A stretch of DNA of 64,000 nucleotides, taken from the NCBI RefSeq assembly GCF_030345795.1, contig NZ_JAUALB010000001.1:4704001-4768000 (forward strand), read 5' to 3'. The notes under the pieces were generated by a model, which was not told where the DNA came from, ran no database searches, and saw nothing but the letters and a program-made list of their open reading frames with translations. Positions 52,726 through 61,967 of this stretch are shown here, piece after piece. Each line of letters starts with the position of its first letter. The first letter of the stretch is position 1. Both the position numbers and the translations under genes were made by a program. Source of the stretch: Micromonospora sp. WMMA1363 (lineage in GTDB: Bacteria; Actinomycetota; Actinomycetes; Mycobacteriales; Micromonosporaceae).

Positions 52726-53402
52726 TGGATCCGCTGGACCGGCTCGCGGAACCCGGCCTCGACCTGCTGCGTCGGGTCGACGGGCTGCTGGCGACCGGCG
52801 CGCCGGAGGGGCATCGAGTCTGGCCGCTGTTGCGCCGCATGCAGGTGCTTCCCGGCCAGGCCGTCCGGAGCTTCCTGGAACTGCATCCCGCGCCGCTGGC
52901 CGCCGCTGGCCGGGCGGTGCGCCGGCACGTCCAGGGGTACGATGAGGCCGCCGCCGCGCTCACCGACCCGGTGCTCTGGTCCGGCGCGGCCGCCGCCGCG
53001 TACGGGGAGGCCCGCACCGCGCTACTGAGCCACCTCGACGAGGGGCCGGAGAGCCTGGTGGGGCGGCTGGAGTCGACCGCCGGCTACGCCGACGCCCTCG
53101 CCGACTGGGTCGAGGGCAGCCGGCTCGCGCTCGCCCGGGCCCTGGCCGACGTGCTGCGTTCCGCCGAGGCGGTGGCGGTGGTCGCCGCAACCTCGATGTC
53201 GCTCGCGGTGTCGGCGCCACGTGCCTCGGCCGGGGCCGAGGCCGCCGAGATCGCCGCCCGGGTGCTGGCGGTGCTCTGCGTGGCGTATGACGGTGCGGAG
53301 ACACTCTTGCGGCAGTGGGGGCCGAGTCTGGCCGAGTCCCCCTGGCGGGCGTCGGCTGACGGGCGGATCCGCTACGACGCCCCGACCCGCGTCGGCTGGT
53401 GA
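52725..53402 (+). CDS. Helical protein of a type VII secretion-associated trio
   Basis: A 225-residue alanine-rich helical protein (QAVRSFLELHPAPLAAAGRA; GYADALADWVEGSRLALARA), with one moderately hydrophobic segment (AVAVVAATSMSLAV). It resembles long WXG100-like effector N-terminal domains. It overlaps the EspC-like gene (GTGATG), implying co-expression and perhaps complex formation. No toxin domain is visible. Confidence 0.6.
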   Translation: MDPLDRLAEPGLDLLRRVDGLLATGAPEGHRVWPLLRRMQVLPGQAVRSFLELHPAPLAAAGRAVRRHVQGYDEAAAALTDPVLWSGAAAAAYGEARTALLSHLDEGPESLVGRLESTAGYADALADWVEGSRLALARALADVLRSAEAVAVVAATSMSLAVSAPRASAGAEAAEIAARVLAVLCVAYDGAETLLRQWGPSLAESPWRASADGRIRYDAPTRVGW

Positions 53403-53700
53403 CGGCGGCTGGCCGAACCCGTCCGGGCAGGGCACACGGCGTCGCGCTCGCGAACCGGGCTCCCGGCTCCGGCGTCGACGCCGTGGCCTTCCCTGCACCC
53501 CCCGCAGGCCTGTCTCCACTCAACGCCCCGCGCCGGTGTTTGTCCCGTCGAACGCGGCCGAATCAGCCATCCGGGCGAGGGGCATCGGCCCGGCGGGACG
53601 AGCCACCCGAACGTTTCGATCGACCTGGATGGCTGCGCGGTGTGGTCGTCCCATGACGGCGGAACTGCCGGGGGTGGCCCGGCGACGTAGGGTGAGGGGC
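53403..53700. other. Intergenic stretch before the PSP1 gene
   Basis: About 300 bases. The ribosome site AGGGTGAGGGGC is at the right end. Nothing else was recognised. Confidence 0.4.
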
Positions 53701-54534
53701 ATGGGCATGCTCTGCGCGGTCAGCTTCCACCGGTACGGGCGCCTCTACTACCTGGATCCGGGTGAACTCCGGCCGCAGGTCGGGGACAAGGTGCTGGTTC
53801 CCACCGACGAGGGACCCGAGGTGGCGGAGTGCGTCTGGGCCGCACAGTGGGTGTCCGAGGACACCGACGGATTTCCCCGGTTGGCCGGGCTGGCGCAGGA
53901 GGGCGACCTGCGCCGCGACGAGGCGCTGCGGCGGCGCAAGGCGGAGGCGAAGGTCGCGGCGAAGCGCCTGATCCGGGAGCACGGACTCCCGATGAAGGTG
54001 GTCGCCGTTGACCACGTTCCAGCCAGTGCCCAGGGCAGCGGCGAGCGGAGCACGATCTACTTCACGGCCCCGCACCGGGTCGACTTCCGGTCACTGGTCC
54101 GGGATCTCGGGGCGACGCTGCACTGCCGGGTCGAGCTTCGGCAGCTCTCCGCGCGAGACTCGGCGCGAGTGCAGGGCGGCATCGGCTCCTGTGGCCGGGA
54201 CCTGTGCTGCGCCACTTTCCTCACCGACTTCGAGCCGGTGACCATCCGGATGGCAAAGGACCAGGACCTGCCGCTCAACCCGCTGCGCATCTCCGGTGCG
54301 TGCGGCCGGTTGATGTGCTGTCTGAAGTACGAGCATCCGCTGTATAGCGAGAGCAGCACCTATCCCGGCTCGGGCGAGCGAGTCGAGACGCCAGAGGGGA
54401 CAGCGAAGGTGGTGTCCCGGCACCCCCCGAGCGAGACAGTGACTGTTCGGCAGCTCTCCGGCGGGGGCATCAGCAGATGCTCCCTGTCCGAGGTCTGTGG
54501 ATCACGCCGGGCCTACGACAGTGGCCCGTCATGA
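53701..54534 (+). CDS. PSP1-domain protein (RicT/YaaT-like)
   Basis: A 277-residue protein. The PSP1 C-terminal domain shows STIYFTAPHRVDFRSLVRDL, then SARDSARVQGGIGSCGRDLC and GRLMCCLKYEHPLYSE with the conserved cysteines that bind Fe-S clusters in RicT. In Bacillus the RicAFT complex aids RNA processing and development; the role in actinobacteria is unclear. It lies downstream of tmk-holB as in many Gram-positive bacteria. It converges with the next gene with a 16-base gap. Confidence 0.88.
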   Translation: MGMLCAVSFHRYGRLYYLDPGELRPQVGDKVLVPTDEGPEVAECVWAAQWVSEDTDGFPRLAGLAQEGDLRRDEALRRRKAEAKVAAKRLIREHGLPMKVVAVDHVPASAQGSGERSTIYFTAPHRVDFRSLVRDLGATLHCRVELRQLSARDSARVQGGIGSCGRDLCCATFLTDFEPVTIRMAKDQDLPLNPLRISGACGRLMCCLKYEHPLYSESSTYPGSGERVETPEGTAKVVSRHPPSETVTVRQLSGGGISRCSLSEVCGSRRAYDSGPS

Positions 54535-54550
54535 ATCAACGTGGCTCAGG

Positions 54551-56335
54551 TCAGCGAATGGTGACCGGGGGTTCGACCAGGCGGGGGATCAACGGGGTAG
54601 CCGGAGCCAGCCAGGAGGATACGGGAGACCGGTCGGGGTTGATCCGCCAGGCCCGGGCTACCCGGTCGATCCCGATTGCGTAGATGGTGAGGGTCCCGGC
54701 CGGATCTATCCGCAGACGGAGGAAGGCCTTCGAGTCCTGAATGCCCTGGCCGGCGAAGAGTTCGTTGACATTCACCCCGAACACGCTGGCGACCAACAGG
54801 TAGGCAGCCACCAGTTGGCTCGCCACCAAGCCGCTCACCGGGCCGTACAGCACCACCGCGGCGACCGCCGGCAGCGGCCAGGGCCAGTCGTGGAACGGCA
54901 ACGCCAGCCAGGCCCACGAGCCCACCAGCGCCAACCCGACGTGCGCCACGCCGTGCCCCACGCCGAAAATCCAGCGCCGGACGTGTCGCTTGCCCCCGGA
55001 ACTGAGCGGCTTGGCGAAGAACGCCGCCCCGAGCAGCACCACCAGCAGCATCGCCACCAGGGGCACACTGAGCAGCCGCTGCTCGGTGCCACCCCGGTTG
55101 GTGGCGACCCCGACCACCGCCAGCATCAGCAATGCGTGCAGGCTGCCGAGCAGCGTGATGAAGCCCGGGTTACGCAGCGGCAGCCGGGGGAAGATGCCCC
55201 AGGCGTACCGCCGGGAACGCGCGGCGTCCGGGTAGCGGCCGGCCAGCTCGTACGTCCGGGCGGCACTGGCCCGCCGCGCCAGGGTGTCCTCCGGCGGGAC
55301 CTGGATCCGCTCCGGCAGCTTGTGCGTGGGGTACAGATACGCGCCGCCACCACCACAGGTGATCAACTGGCGGTTGGGTCCGCCGTACCGGGCGTAGTGG
55401 TGCAGGTCGCCCGAGATGAGCAGCTTCACCTGCGCTCCGGTCGGGGCGACGATGGTACGCATGAAATAGTCGACCGAGTCGTACGCGGTGGGGTGGTCGA
55501 CCGCCTTGACCCACACCGGCGCCGGCACGGCCACGATCACCCGGCTCTCGGGCCCCAGCCGTTCCGCCACCGCGTCGAAGTAGGTGAGCTGCGGGTCGTC
55601 CAGGTACGAACCGGACTGGTCGTCCAGGCCGAGCAGCCACCAGCCGGCCGGCAACTGCACCGCGAAATACGACCGGGACTGACCGGTGCCCCAACCGCCG
55701 AAGTGCCGGTCCCGAGACCGGACGAACAGGCGCAGGAACGCGGTGAGGCCGTCGTACCAGTCGTGGTTTCCGGGAACCGCGAACAGCGTCGGCCGCTCCG
55801 GCGGGGCGACCGGCAGTGCCGCCTGGTAGGGCCCCTTGCACCGGTCCTCGTATGCCTCGAACGCCGCGGACGGGTAGACCTGGTCGCCCCCCATGACGAG
55901 GGTCTGTGCGCGGGGCAGGCGATGTCCGTCCACGACCAGCTCGCGCTGGGCGAGCAGGTACGCGACCGAGTACGTGGCGTCGAAGCCGTCACCCAGGTCG
56001 GCGACGTAGTCCAGCCAGAGACCGCCGTCCGGCCCGACCTGCCGGGCAATCCTCGCGTCGAGGGCGTTCTGCAGTTCCCGCTTGTCCAGGTACGCCCCGA
56101 ACAGCATCGCCAGCAGCGTACGGATTCCGGTGCTGATCAGCAGCAACGGCGCGAGCCACGGCACCGGCTTGCGCGGGGTGAAGCCCAACTCGCGTGGGTC
56201 CGTGCTGGCCGGTCGGCGGGCGGGCCGGCCACCGGCCGCCTCACTCGCGTGCAGGCCGTCGGCCGGTGGGGTGGTCGCGCCCCCGGGCGGCGTGAACTGA
56301 TGGTCCGGCGATCCGGAGGGATGATCGTCCGTCAT
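54551..56335 (-). CDS. Metallophosphoesterase with membrane segments
   Basis: A 594-residue protein. After a disordered N terminus comes one membrane segment (WLAPLLLISTGIRTLLAML). The calcineurin-like motifs are DYVADLGDGF, LVMGGDQVYPSAAFEAYED, VPGNHDWYDG and ISGDLHHYARYGG. Four or five more membrane segments follow in the C-terminal third. It is probably a membrane-anchored phosphoesterase of unknown substrate. The ATG at 56335 begins a typical MTDDHPSG start; ribosome site weak. Confidence 0.85.
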   Translation of the reverse strand: MTDDHPSGSPDHQFTPPGGATTPPADGLHASEAAGGRPARRPASTDPRELGFTPRKPVPWLAPLLLISTGIRTLLAMLFGAYLDKRELQNALDARIARQVGPDGGLWLDYVADLGDGFDATYSVAYLLAQRELVVDGHRLPRAQTLVMGGDQVYPSAAFEAYEDRCKGPYQAALPVAPPERPTLFAVPGNHDWYDGLTAFLRLFVRSRDRHFGGWGTGQSRSYFAVQLPAGWWLLGLDDQSGSYLDDPQLTYFDAVAERLGPESRVIVAVPAPVWVKAVDHPTAYDSVDYFMRTIVAPTGAQVKLLISGDLHHYARYGGPNRQLITCGGGGAYLYPTHKLPERIQVPPEDTLARRASAARTYELAGRYPDAARSRRYAWGIFPRLPLRNPGFITLLGSLHALLMLAVVGVATNRGGTEQRLLSVPLVAMLLVVLLGAAFFAKPLSSGGKRHVRRWIFGVGHGVAHVGLALVGSWAWLALPFHDWPWPLPAVAAVVLYGPVSGLVASQLVAAYLLVASVFGVNVNELFAGQGIQDSKAFLRLRIDPAGTLTIYAIGIDRVARAWRINPDRSPVSSWLAPATPLIPRLVEPPVTIR

Positions 56336-56467
56336 CTGCCGGAGCGTAGCGCGGGTCGGCCGGCAGCGCTGTCCGGTGAACGGTCGGGGTGACGTATGCC
56401 CAGGTCGTGCGACGGCGGGGATCCTGTTCGGCGGGCCGGGTGGGGTGGCGTACACTTTGCGATCGTT

Positions 56468-56541
56468 GCCGCCTTAGCTCAGTCGGCTAGAGCGACGCAC
56501 TCGTAATGCGTAGGTCGACGGTTCGATTCCGTCAGGCGGCT
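56468..56541 (+). tRNA. tRNA-Thr (anticodon CGT)
   Basis: The acceptor stem GCCGCCT pairs with AGGCGGC (56534-56540). The D arm (GCTC...GAGC), an anticodon loop CTCGTAA with anticodon CGT, and the TPsiC arm with GGTTCGATTCC are all present. CCA is not encoded. tRNA genes of this kind are frequent integration sites, and the DNA to the right is accessory. Confidence 0.95.
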
Positions 56542-56547
56542 CAAAGG

Positions 56548-56583
56548 GAGGCCCTGACCAGCAGGAATGCCGGTCAGGGCCTC
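56548..56583 (+). terminator. Hairpin terminator after tRNA-Thr
   Basis: GAGGCCCTGACC and GGTCAGGGCCTC form a perfect 12-base-pair stem with a 12-base loop, starting six bases after the tRNA. There is no U-tract, as is common in GC-rich actinobacteria. Confidence 0.8.
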
Positions 56584-57026
56584 ATGTGCATCGATGTGGT
56601 TTTGAATCGCCCCCCGATAACGCGTGCGGACGATCCGGTTCGACATGTCGCAAGTCGTGGGCGCTCGCCGCCGTCGGCGCCGGCAGGTAGCCCGACCCTC
56701 CATGATCGTTTGCGTTTCGGGCTACTCGAATCGGGCCTGGCGCCACGCTGTCTGGTCCCACGCAACTCTCCGGGCAGGGCTCTGGCGGCAGGGTGGGCGG
56801 CGGCGACCACGCCAGCTAGCAGCTAGGCCACGCCTGAGGCGCCGGCCGAATCCAGTAGACCGAAGCGCAGTGGAGCGTTGCGGTGCAGGTGCTCCAGGGC
56901 AGGGCGCCATGTCCGTGGCCTCACCATGGGCAATGGCTGGCGCTCGTGGAAGAGGCCGCCAGTGGGCCCGTCATCTGGCAGCGTGGCCAGCCACACGGGG
57001 GTGTCGGCGGCAGCGTCCGCACGGGG
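56584..57026. other. Non-coding stretch at the start of the accessory region
   Basis: About 440 bases downstream of both the tRNA and the minus-strand operon. No credible gene on either strand, and no convincing small peptide precursor was found. Confidence 0.45.
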
Positions 57027-58199
57027 TCAGAACGGCCCGCTGCGCGCCGGGTTGGCTCCGACGAGCACGGCCTGGTTCCAGCCGGTGCGGACGCAGCGGT
57101 CGATCATGTCCGCACAGGGTGTGCTGGTGGCAGTCGGGTCGATGCCATAACCGGATTGCCAGGCATCGACCGTGGCGGCAAGCGTTGCGGGGTTGGTCAC
57201 CGCGGCGCTACGTCGCTCCGGTAGAGCCGCCGCCTGTGTCGCGATCAACGCCGGTGCCGCTTGCCCGCTGTGCTGGCTCATCGCGATGCCGATCGCTTCC
57301 CGCTGCCGTGCGTCCTCGACGAGCCAGCTGCCGGTGACAACGACACGGCCTGCTCCGGGAACGACCGAGCCTCCCCGGAACCGGGCCCCCACACGCTTGC
57401 CTACTTCGGCGAGTGGGCCTCGCTCGTGCAGCAGGATCTGGGCGGCGAGCTGTGCTGCCTCGGCGTTTCCCGGGGTGCCCGGGTGGAGCGGGATGCCGAC
57501 GTATACACGAGTGTCAGAGCCGGACAAGTCCGATCGAGGGGTGGCGGGCTCATCTGCGGGTGCGTTCGTAGTCGGATCGGGTGCGAAGCTGGGTGCCCTG
57601 ACAGTGTCCGCCACGGGCAGCCACTCTTCCGCCGGCCGGGAACCGACGATCACCAGCCGCTCGGGGTAGATCGCTTCGTGCCGGGCTGCATGCGCTCGCA
57701 GATCCTGCGCTGTTATGGCGGAGCTGCCACCGATGCGGCACTCGTCGAACCGGGCCAGTTGGTGTCGCTGGGTTGCTAGTGCGGCGAGCTTGTGCCCGGT
57801 GACGAGCAGCGGGTTACCGAACCACTCGGACAGTTCGACATCGATTGCTCGGCACTCGCGTAGCCGGACGTCGTCATCGATTCTTCCTGCGGCGAGCAGC
57901 TGGGAGGCGGTAGTCAGCGCCGTGACCAGATCTGAGCTGGCCTCTGTCAGTACGGTGGCCGAGACCTTCATCGTGTCCGCATGGGTTTGGGCGTGCGCCA
58001 CGATGGGCGCGGTCATGACCGAGCGCAGGGTCGCCAGGTACAGGTGTTCGTGCAGGTGGGCCACTCCTGGCGTGTCTGCGGGGTCGTGGCCGAAGCCGCG
58101 CGCGTAGGTGGCGACCAGGGAGGTCGTCGAGGATTCCGGTCGATGCGCCACGATCACCGCACCGGCCGGCCCTGGCAGCTGGAGGATCTCACCATCCAT
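57027..58199 (-). CDS. M16-family zinc peptidase subunit with HxxEH motif
   Basis: A 390-residue protein. HLHEHLYL at residues 48-52 onward is the inverted zinc motif HxxEH of M16 peptidases, and Glu in AIDVELSEW about 70 residues later can be the third ligand. The C-terminal half is a second, inactive-type M16 domain. It is probably the catalytic half of a heterodimer with the upstream gene product, as in PqqF/PqqG-like or mitochondrial-type pairs. It overlaps that gene by 11 bases. Confidence 0.78.
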   Translation of the reverse strand: MDGEILQLPGPAGAVIVAHRPESSTTSLVATYARGFGHDPADTPGVAHLHEHLYLATLRSVMTAPIVAHAQTHADTMKVSATVLTEASSDLVTALTTASQLLAAGRIDDDVRLRECRAIDVELSEWFGNPLLVTGHKLAALATQRHQLARFDECRIGGSSAITAQDLRAHAARHEAIYPERLVIVGSRPAEEWLPVADTVRAPSFAPDPTTNAPADEPATPRSDLSGSDTRVYVGIPLHPGTPGNAEAAQLAAQILLHERGPLAEVGKRVGARFRGGSVVPGAGRVVVTGSWLVEDARQREAIGIAMSQHSGQAAPALIATQAAALPERRSAAVTNPATLAATVDAWQSGYGIDPTATSTPCADMIDRCVRTGWNQAVLVGANPARSGPF

Positions 58200-59175
58200 G
58201 AACGGCCTCGCGTAGCTGCGTCAGAGTGGATTCAGGCAGGTGGCCTACCACGGCGACGGCTGGAACGCCGCGGTCGGCGAGCGCGACGGAATCGCCGGGT
58301 GGCGGCGGGGGCGGATCGGGTGAGGAATGGATCGCTGCGTGCAGCGCGACGCTCTGCCGCAGGTAGGGCAACTGCGCCTCGGGGATCCCCGCATCATGGA
58401 TGCCACGCATCACGTGTCGCACGGTGTCGACGAGCGCCACCACGTGGGCGGCCACCGTGCTGAGGCCGATGCTGAGACAGGCGACGCCGTGCTCCTGAAG
58501 AGGCATCGCCGCAGCGGCGTAGTACGGAATCTGACGCCCTGCGAGCATCTGGACCAGAACGCCAGGCGTGCCGACTCTACCCAGATACGCGGCGGCGAGC
58601 GGGGCAGAGTCTGCGCCGCCTCGTCCGTCGGGCCAGGGGATTTGTACCCCTATGGCGAGTCGATGCTGGTTGCGGGCGCCGTAGTACAGCCCTCCGCGCC
58701 AGGGCAGCGGATCCGGGTGGCTGTTTTGACCTGCGTCGGTGCGGAGGAAGCCCATGACGTCGCGGGCGCAGTCGATGATCTGCTGGTCGGTGATCACGGT
58801 CGCCGCGGCGGCGGTCGGAAGCGCAGCCACGCAGGCTTCGCCCCAGGCCGCTAGGTGAAGTGCCCGTTGGAGCAGTCGGCCGCGGTCACTCATCTGTTGG
58901 GCCCGCTGCGTGACGAGCGCCCGCCGGAGAGTGTCGAGGTGAGCGCTGCTCAGCCGCTGGTCGAGCAGGCGGGGGGTGGCGTCTGTCGGCAGGCTGACCG
59001 CGGTGCTGCGATGGCCGACCCGGTATGCGTCCCTCCCGAAGAGGGCGGCGCAGGTCAGGGCGGTCAGGCCGGGCGCGTCCGGCGGCTCGGTGCCTGTCCC
59101 CCACGGGATCCGCCGCACCGTACGGGGGGAGGGCGGCGCGCCAGCCACCCGGCCCAGGGATACGAAGCTAGTCAT
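58189..59175 (-). CDS. M16-like partner protein lacking the zinc motif
   Basis: A 328-residue protein with two-domain character (APGLTALTCAALFGRDAYRV; GVACLSIGLSTVAAHVVALV; QLPYLRQSVALHA). No HxxEH is present. Size, position and overlap with the HxxEH gene suggest the non-catalytic half of an M16 heterodimer. ATG at 59175 overlaps the stop of the MFS gene by ATGA. The family call is from context and weak similarity of layout. Confidence 0.6.
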   Translation of the reverse strand: MTSFVSLGRVAGAPPSPRTVRRIPWGTGTEPPDAPGLTALTCAALFGRDAYRVGHRSTAVSLPTDATPRLLDQRLSSAHLDTLRRALVTQRAQQMSDRGRLLQRALHLAAWGEACVAALPTAAAATVITDQQIIDCARDVMGFLRTDAGQNSHPDPLPWRGGLYYGARNQHRLAIGVQIPWPDGRGGADSAPLAAAYLGRVGTPGVLVQMLAGRQIPYYAAAAMPLQEHGVACLSIGLSTVAAHVVALVDTVRHVMRGIHDAGIPEAQLPYLRQSVALHAAIHSSPDPPPPPPGDSVALADRGVPAVAVVGHLPESTLTQLREAVHGW

Positions 59176-60343
59176 CGCTGCCGTTCGGGGCTGGGGCTGT
59201 GCCGGGGCAGCAACAGTAACGTGGTGATCACCAAGTTCGCGGCTCCGGCGACGAGCAGGATCAGAGCAGGGCGGGCGGTTAGGTCTCCGACGAAGGGGAT
59301 GGCCACGTATGACACGGTCATCAGGAGGTTCAGCACCGCGCGGCGGAACGCGAAGACACGGCCGATGACGTCGTTGGACGTCAAGGACTGGTAGACCACG
59401 GTCGCTGCGCCGGCGATCATCACGTTGCCGGCGCCGCCGAGAAGGCCCACCACGACAACCGCGGCCCAGCTCCACGATTGGCCGCTGAGGACGAGTGCGG
59501 CGGCTGCCACGGCGGACACCGCCGCCCCCGCCCACAGTACGAGTGGTTGGCGTGTAGATCGACGCACGATCAACGAGGAGGCGGCGATCCAGCCGATGCC
59601 GGCCAACGTCTGGTACACGGCGGCCGCCGCGATGCCGACCGATTGTTCGAACACCGCCAGGGCGATGACTACCTCCGAGCCGAGGAATAGGAAGTACGCC
59701 GCCTCGGCGAGCGCGACCCGACGTAGTTTCGGGTCGATAGCCCTCCATCGCACGGGCTCCAGCCGTGTCGCCGGCCGGTCACCCGTGGGCGCCGCCGTGC
59801 GACGCGCGGTCTCGGTCGGTGACGGACGCAGCAAGGTCGCCAGGAGTCCCGCCACGACGAACGAGGCGAGGTTGACCCACAACGCTGCTTCGATGCCGAC
59901 CCCGGCGGAGAGCGCGGCGCCGATCAGCGGGCCGAGGCTCATGGTCGCGCCGAAGACGACCTCGAACAAGGCGATCACCGGTCGGACGTCGTCGCCGGCC
60001 AACCGCTCCTTGAGCATTGCTTGCACGGCGGGAATGGATGCGCTGCCCACAGCCTTGAGGAGCGCCACGACGATGTAGACGACGGTGAGGTTCTCGGCGC
60101 GTACCGCCCCGATGAGGACCAATACCAGAAGCGCGCAGAGCAACTCGCAGGTGATGAAGACCAGCCGCCGGTTGAACCGGTCGACGATCCGGCCGGCGAG
60201 GGGCGCACAGACGACCACCGGCACCCTGTCTGCCAGGGTGAGTTGAGGCCAGCGGTTCATAGCAAGTCCGCCGGACAGGGCGAGTTCAGGATCGAGAAGC
60301 GTTGGATGCTGCTGTTGACGTCGTGACGGCCCAGGATGGGGTC

Positions 60344-60748
60344 ATGAGTGGCAAGAAGGGTCCGCGTTCAGGCGGGCCGCGGGCACGTCGGTCGTTCACG
60401 CCGGGGCAGAAGTTGGAGTTGCTGGCCGGGTATGAGCAGGCCGTCGCGGCTGGTGAGGGTGGTGCGTTCCTGCGGCGTGAGGGTTTGTACTCGTCGTTGA
60501 TGTCGGAGTGGCGCCGGGCCCGTGATGCCGGGCTGTTGCAGGGCAAGCCGGCGGGTGAGACGGTCGGGAGGCCGTCGGTGGAGCAGGCCGAGATCGCCCG
60601 GTTGCGGCGTGAGCTGGAGCTGGCGCAGGCGAAGCTGGCGCGGACCGAGACGGCGTTGACGATCATGGGAAAAGCGCGAGAGCTCTTGGAGGACATCTCC
60701 AGGAGCGAGCCGGACGGTCCGGACGTGTTCGGGCTCGGCAGGCGCTGA
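60344..60748 (+). CDS. IS3 transposase OrfA
   Basis: A 134-residue protein beginning MSGKKGPRSGG. It has RSFTPGQKLELLAGYEQAVA (helix-turn-helix) followed by a leucine-zipper coiled coil (EIARLRRELELAQAKLARTE), as in IS3-family OrfA. Its stop overlaps orfB as TGATG, so orfB is probably made by re-initiation. Confidence 0.85.
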   Translation: MSGKKGPRSGGPRARRSFTPGQKLELLAGYEQAVAAGEGGAFLRREGLYSSLMSEWRRARDAGLLQGKPAGETVGRPSVEQAEIARLRRELELAQAKLARTETALTIMGKARELLEDISRSEPDGPDVFGLGRR

Positions 60749-61743
60749 TGGCCGCCTATCACGAGCTGACCAGTGCGAGGATCACGACGCGGGACGCGAA
60801 GCGGTTGACCGGGATCGCCCGGTCCAGCGCGGACCGGGACCGGCGGCGGCCGACACGGGCGGCGCCGGTGCGGCGGACACCGGCGAACGCGCTCACCCCG
60901 GCCGAACGTGAGCAGGTCCTGCGCCTGGTGAACAGTGCGGAGTTCGTCGACGCGGCCCCGGCCCAGATCTACGCGGCGCTGCTGGACCAGGGCGTGTACG
61001 TCGGTTCGATCGCCACTATGTATCGGGTTCTGCGCGAGCACGCACAGGCGCGCGAGCGGCGCAGGCTGGCCCGGCACCCGGCCCGCCGGCGTCCCGAGCT
61101 GGTCGCTGACGCCCCGCGGCAGGTCTACAGCTGGGACATCACGAAGTTGGCCGGACCTGCGAAGGGCGTCTACTACGACGCCTACGTGATGATCGACATC
61201 TACTCCCGGTACATCGTCGGTGCCCGTGTGCACGCCCGCGAGTCCGGCCCCCTCGCGGAGTCGATGATGCGCGAGGTGTTCGGTGTCCATGGCGTCCCGC
61301 ACGTCGTGCACGCCGACCGCGGCACGTCGATGACGTCGAAATCGGTGGCTGACCTGCTCGAAGACCTCGACGTGACCCGCTCGCACTCCCGGCCGAAGGT
61401 GTCCAACGACAACCCGTACAGCGAGGCCTGGTTCAAGACGTTGAAGTACGCGCCGGTCTTCCCGGACCGATTCGCGTCCCTCGCCCAGGCGCGAGCGTTC
61501 ATGAACGACTTCGTGACCTGGTACAACCACGCCCACCGGCACTCCGGGATCGGCCTACACACCCCCGCCGACGTCCACCACGACCGTCACCACACCGTCC
61601 GCGCCAACCGCGAGGACACCCTCGCCGCAGCCCGCACGGCGCACCCGGAACGGTTCGGCACCACCCGGCCCCTGCCCAAAATCCTCGACCTGCCCGGACA
61701 GGTCTGGATCAACAAGCCCGAGCCACAACGACAAGCCGCTTAA
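60748..61743 (+). CDS. IS3 transposase OrfB (DDE integrase core)
   Basis: A 331-residue protein: QVYSWDITKLAGPAKGVYYD with the first Asp, [20 protein letters not shown] with the second, and SNDNPYSEAWFKTLKYAP with the Glu. All catalytic residues are present. C-terminal HRHSGIGLHTPADVHHDR is typical. Confidence 0.9.
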   Translation: MAAYHELTSARITTRDAKRLTGIARSSADRDRRRPTRAAPVRRTPANALTPAEREQVLRLVNSAEFVDAAPAQIYAALLDQGVYVGSIATMYRVLREHAQARERRRLARHPARRRPELVADAPRQVYSWDITKLAGPAKGVYYDAYVMIDIYSRYIVGARVHARESGPLAESMMREVFGVHGVPHVVHADRGTSMTSKSVADLLEDLDVTRSHSRPKVSNDNPYSEAWFKTLKYAPVFPDRFASLAQARAFMNDFVTWYNHAHRHSGIGLHTPADVHHDRHHTVRANREDTLAAARTAHPERFGTTRPLPKILDLPGQVWINKPEPQRQAA

Positions 61744-61967
61744 CTCCCGTTGGCCTCAATCCCTTGACACGTTCCGGCAGGGTGCCGACGGCGAAGGTGA
61801 TGCCGGCTGCTGTGTATGACCCGGTCACCGCCAGCACCCACAGCGGAAGGGCGAGGTTTTGGACGTAGTTGCCGATCAGGGAGCATGCGTTCGCGAGCAG
61901 CAGGAGGCGCCATGCCTGCCATGGTCCGGGCGTGTGTGCGGGGGCTTCGGTAGTGACTGGGGGGCTG

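Larger units (their letters stand above)
60227..61769 (+). mobile_element. IS3-family insertion sequence in the MFS gene
   Basis: The left end from 60227 begins TGTCTGCC and shares TTGAGGCCA(G/A)CGG with the complement of the right end ending GACA at 61769. Terminal TG/CA bases are as expected for IS3. A clean 3-base duplication was not seen. Two overlapping ORFs lie inside. Confidence 0.72.

Noticed and set aside
56584..57026. Possible small precursor peptide next to the M16 operon
   Set aside because: All short ORFs there are arginine-rich antisense-type frames without ribosome sites or a leader-core layout.
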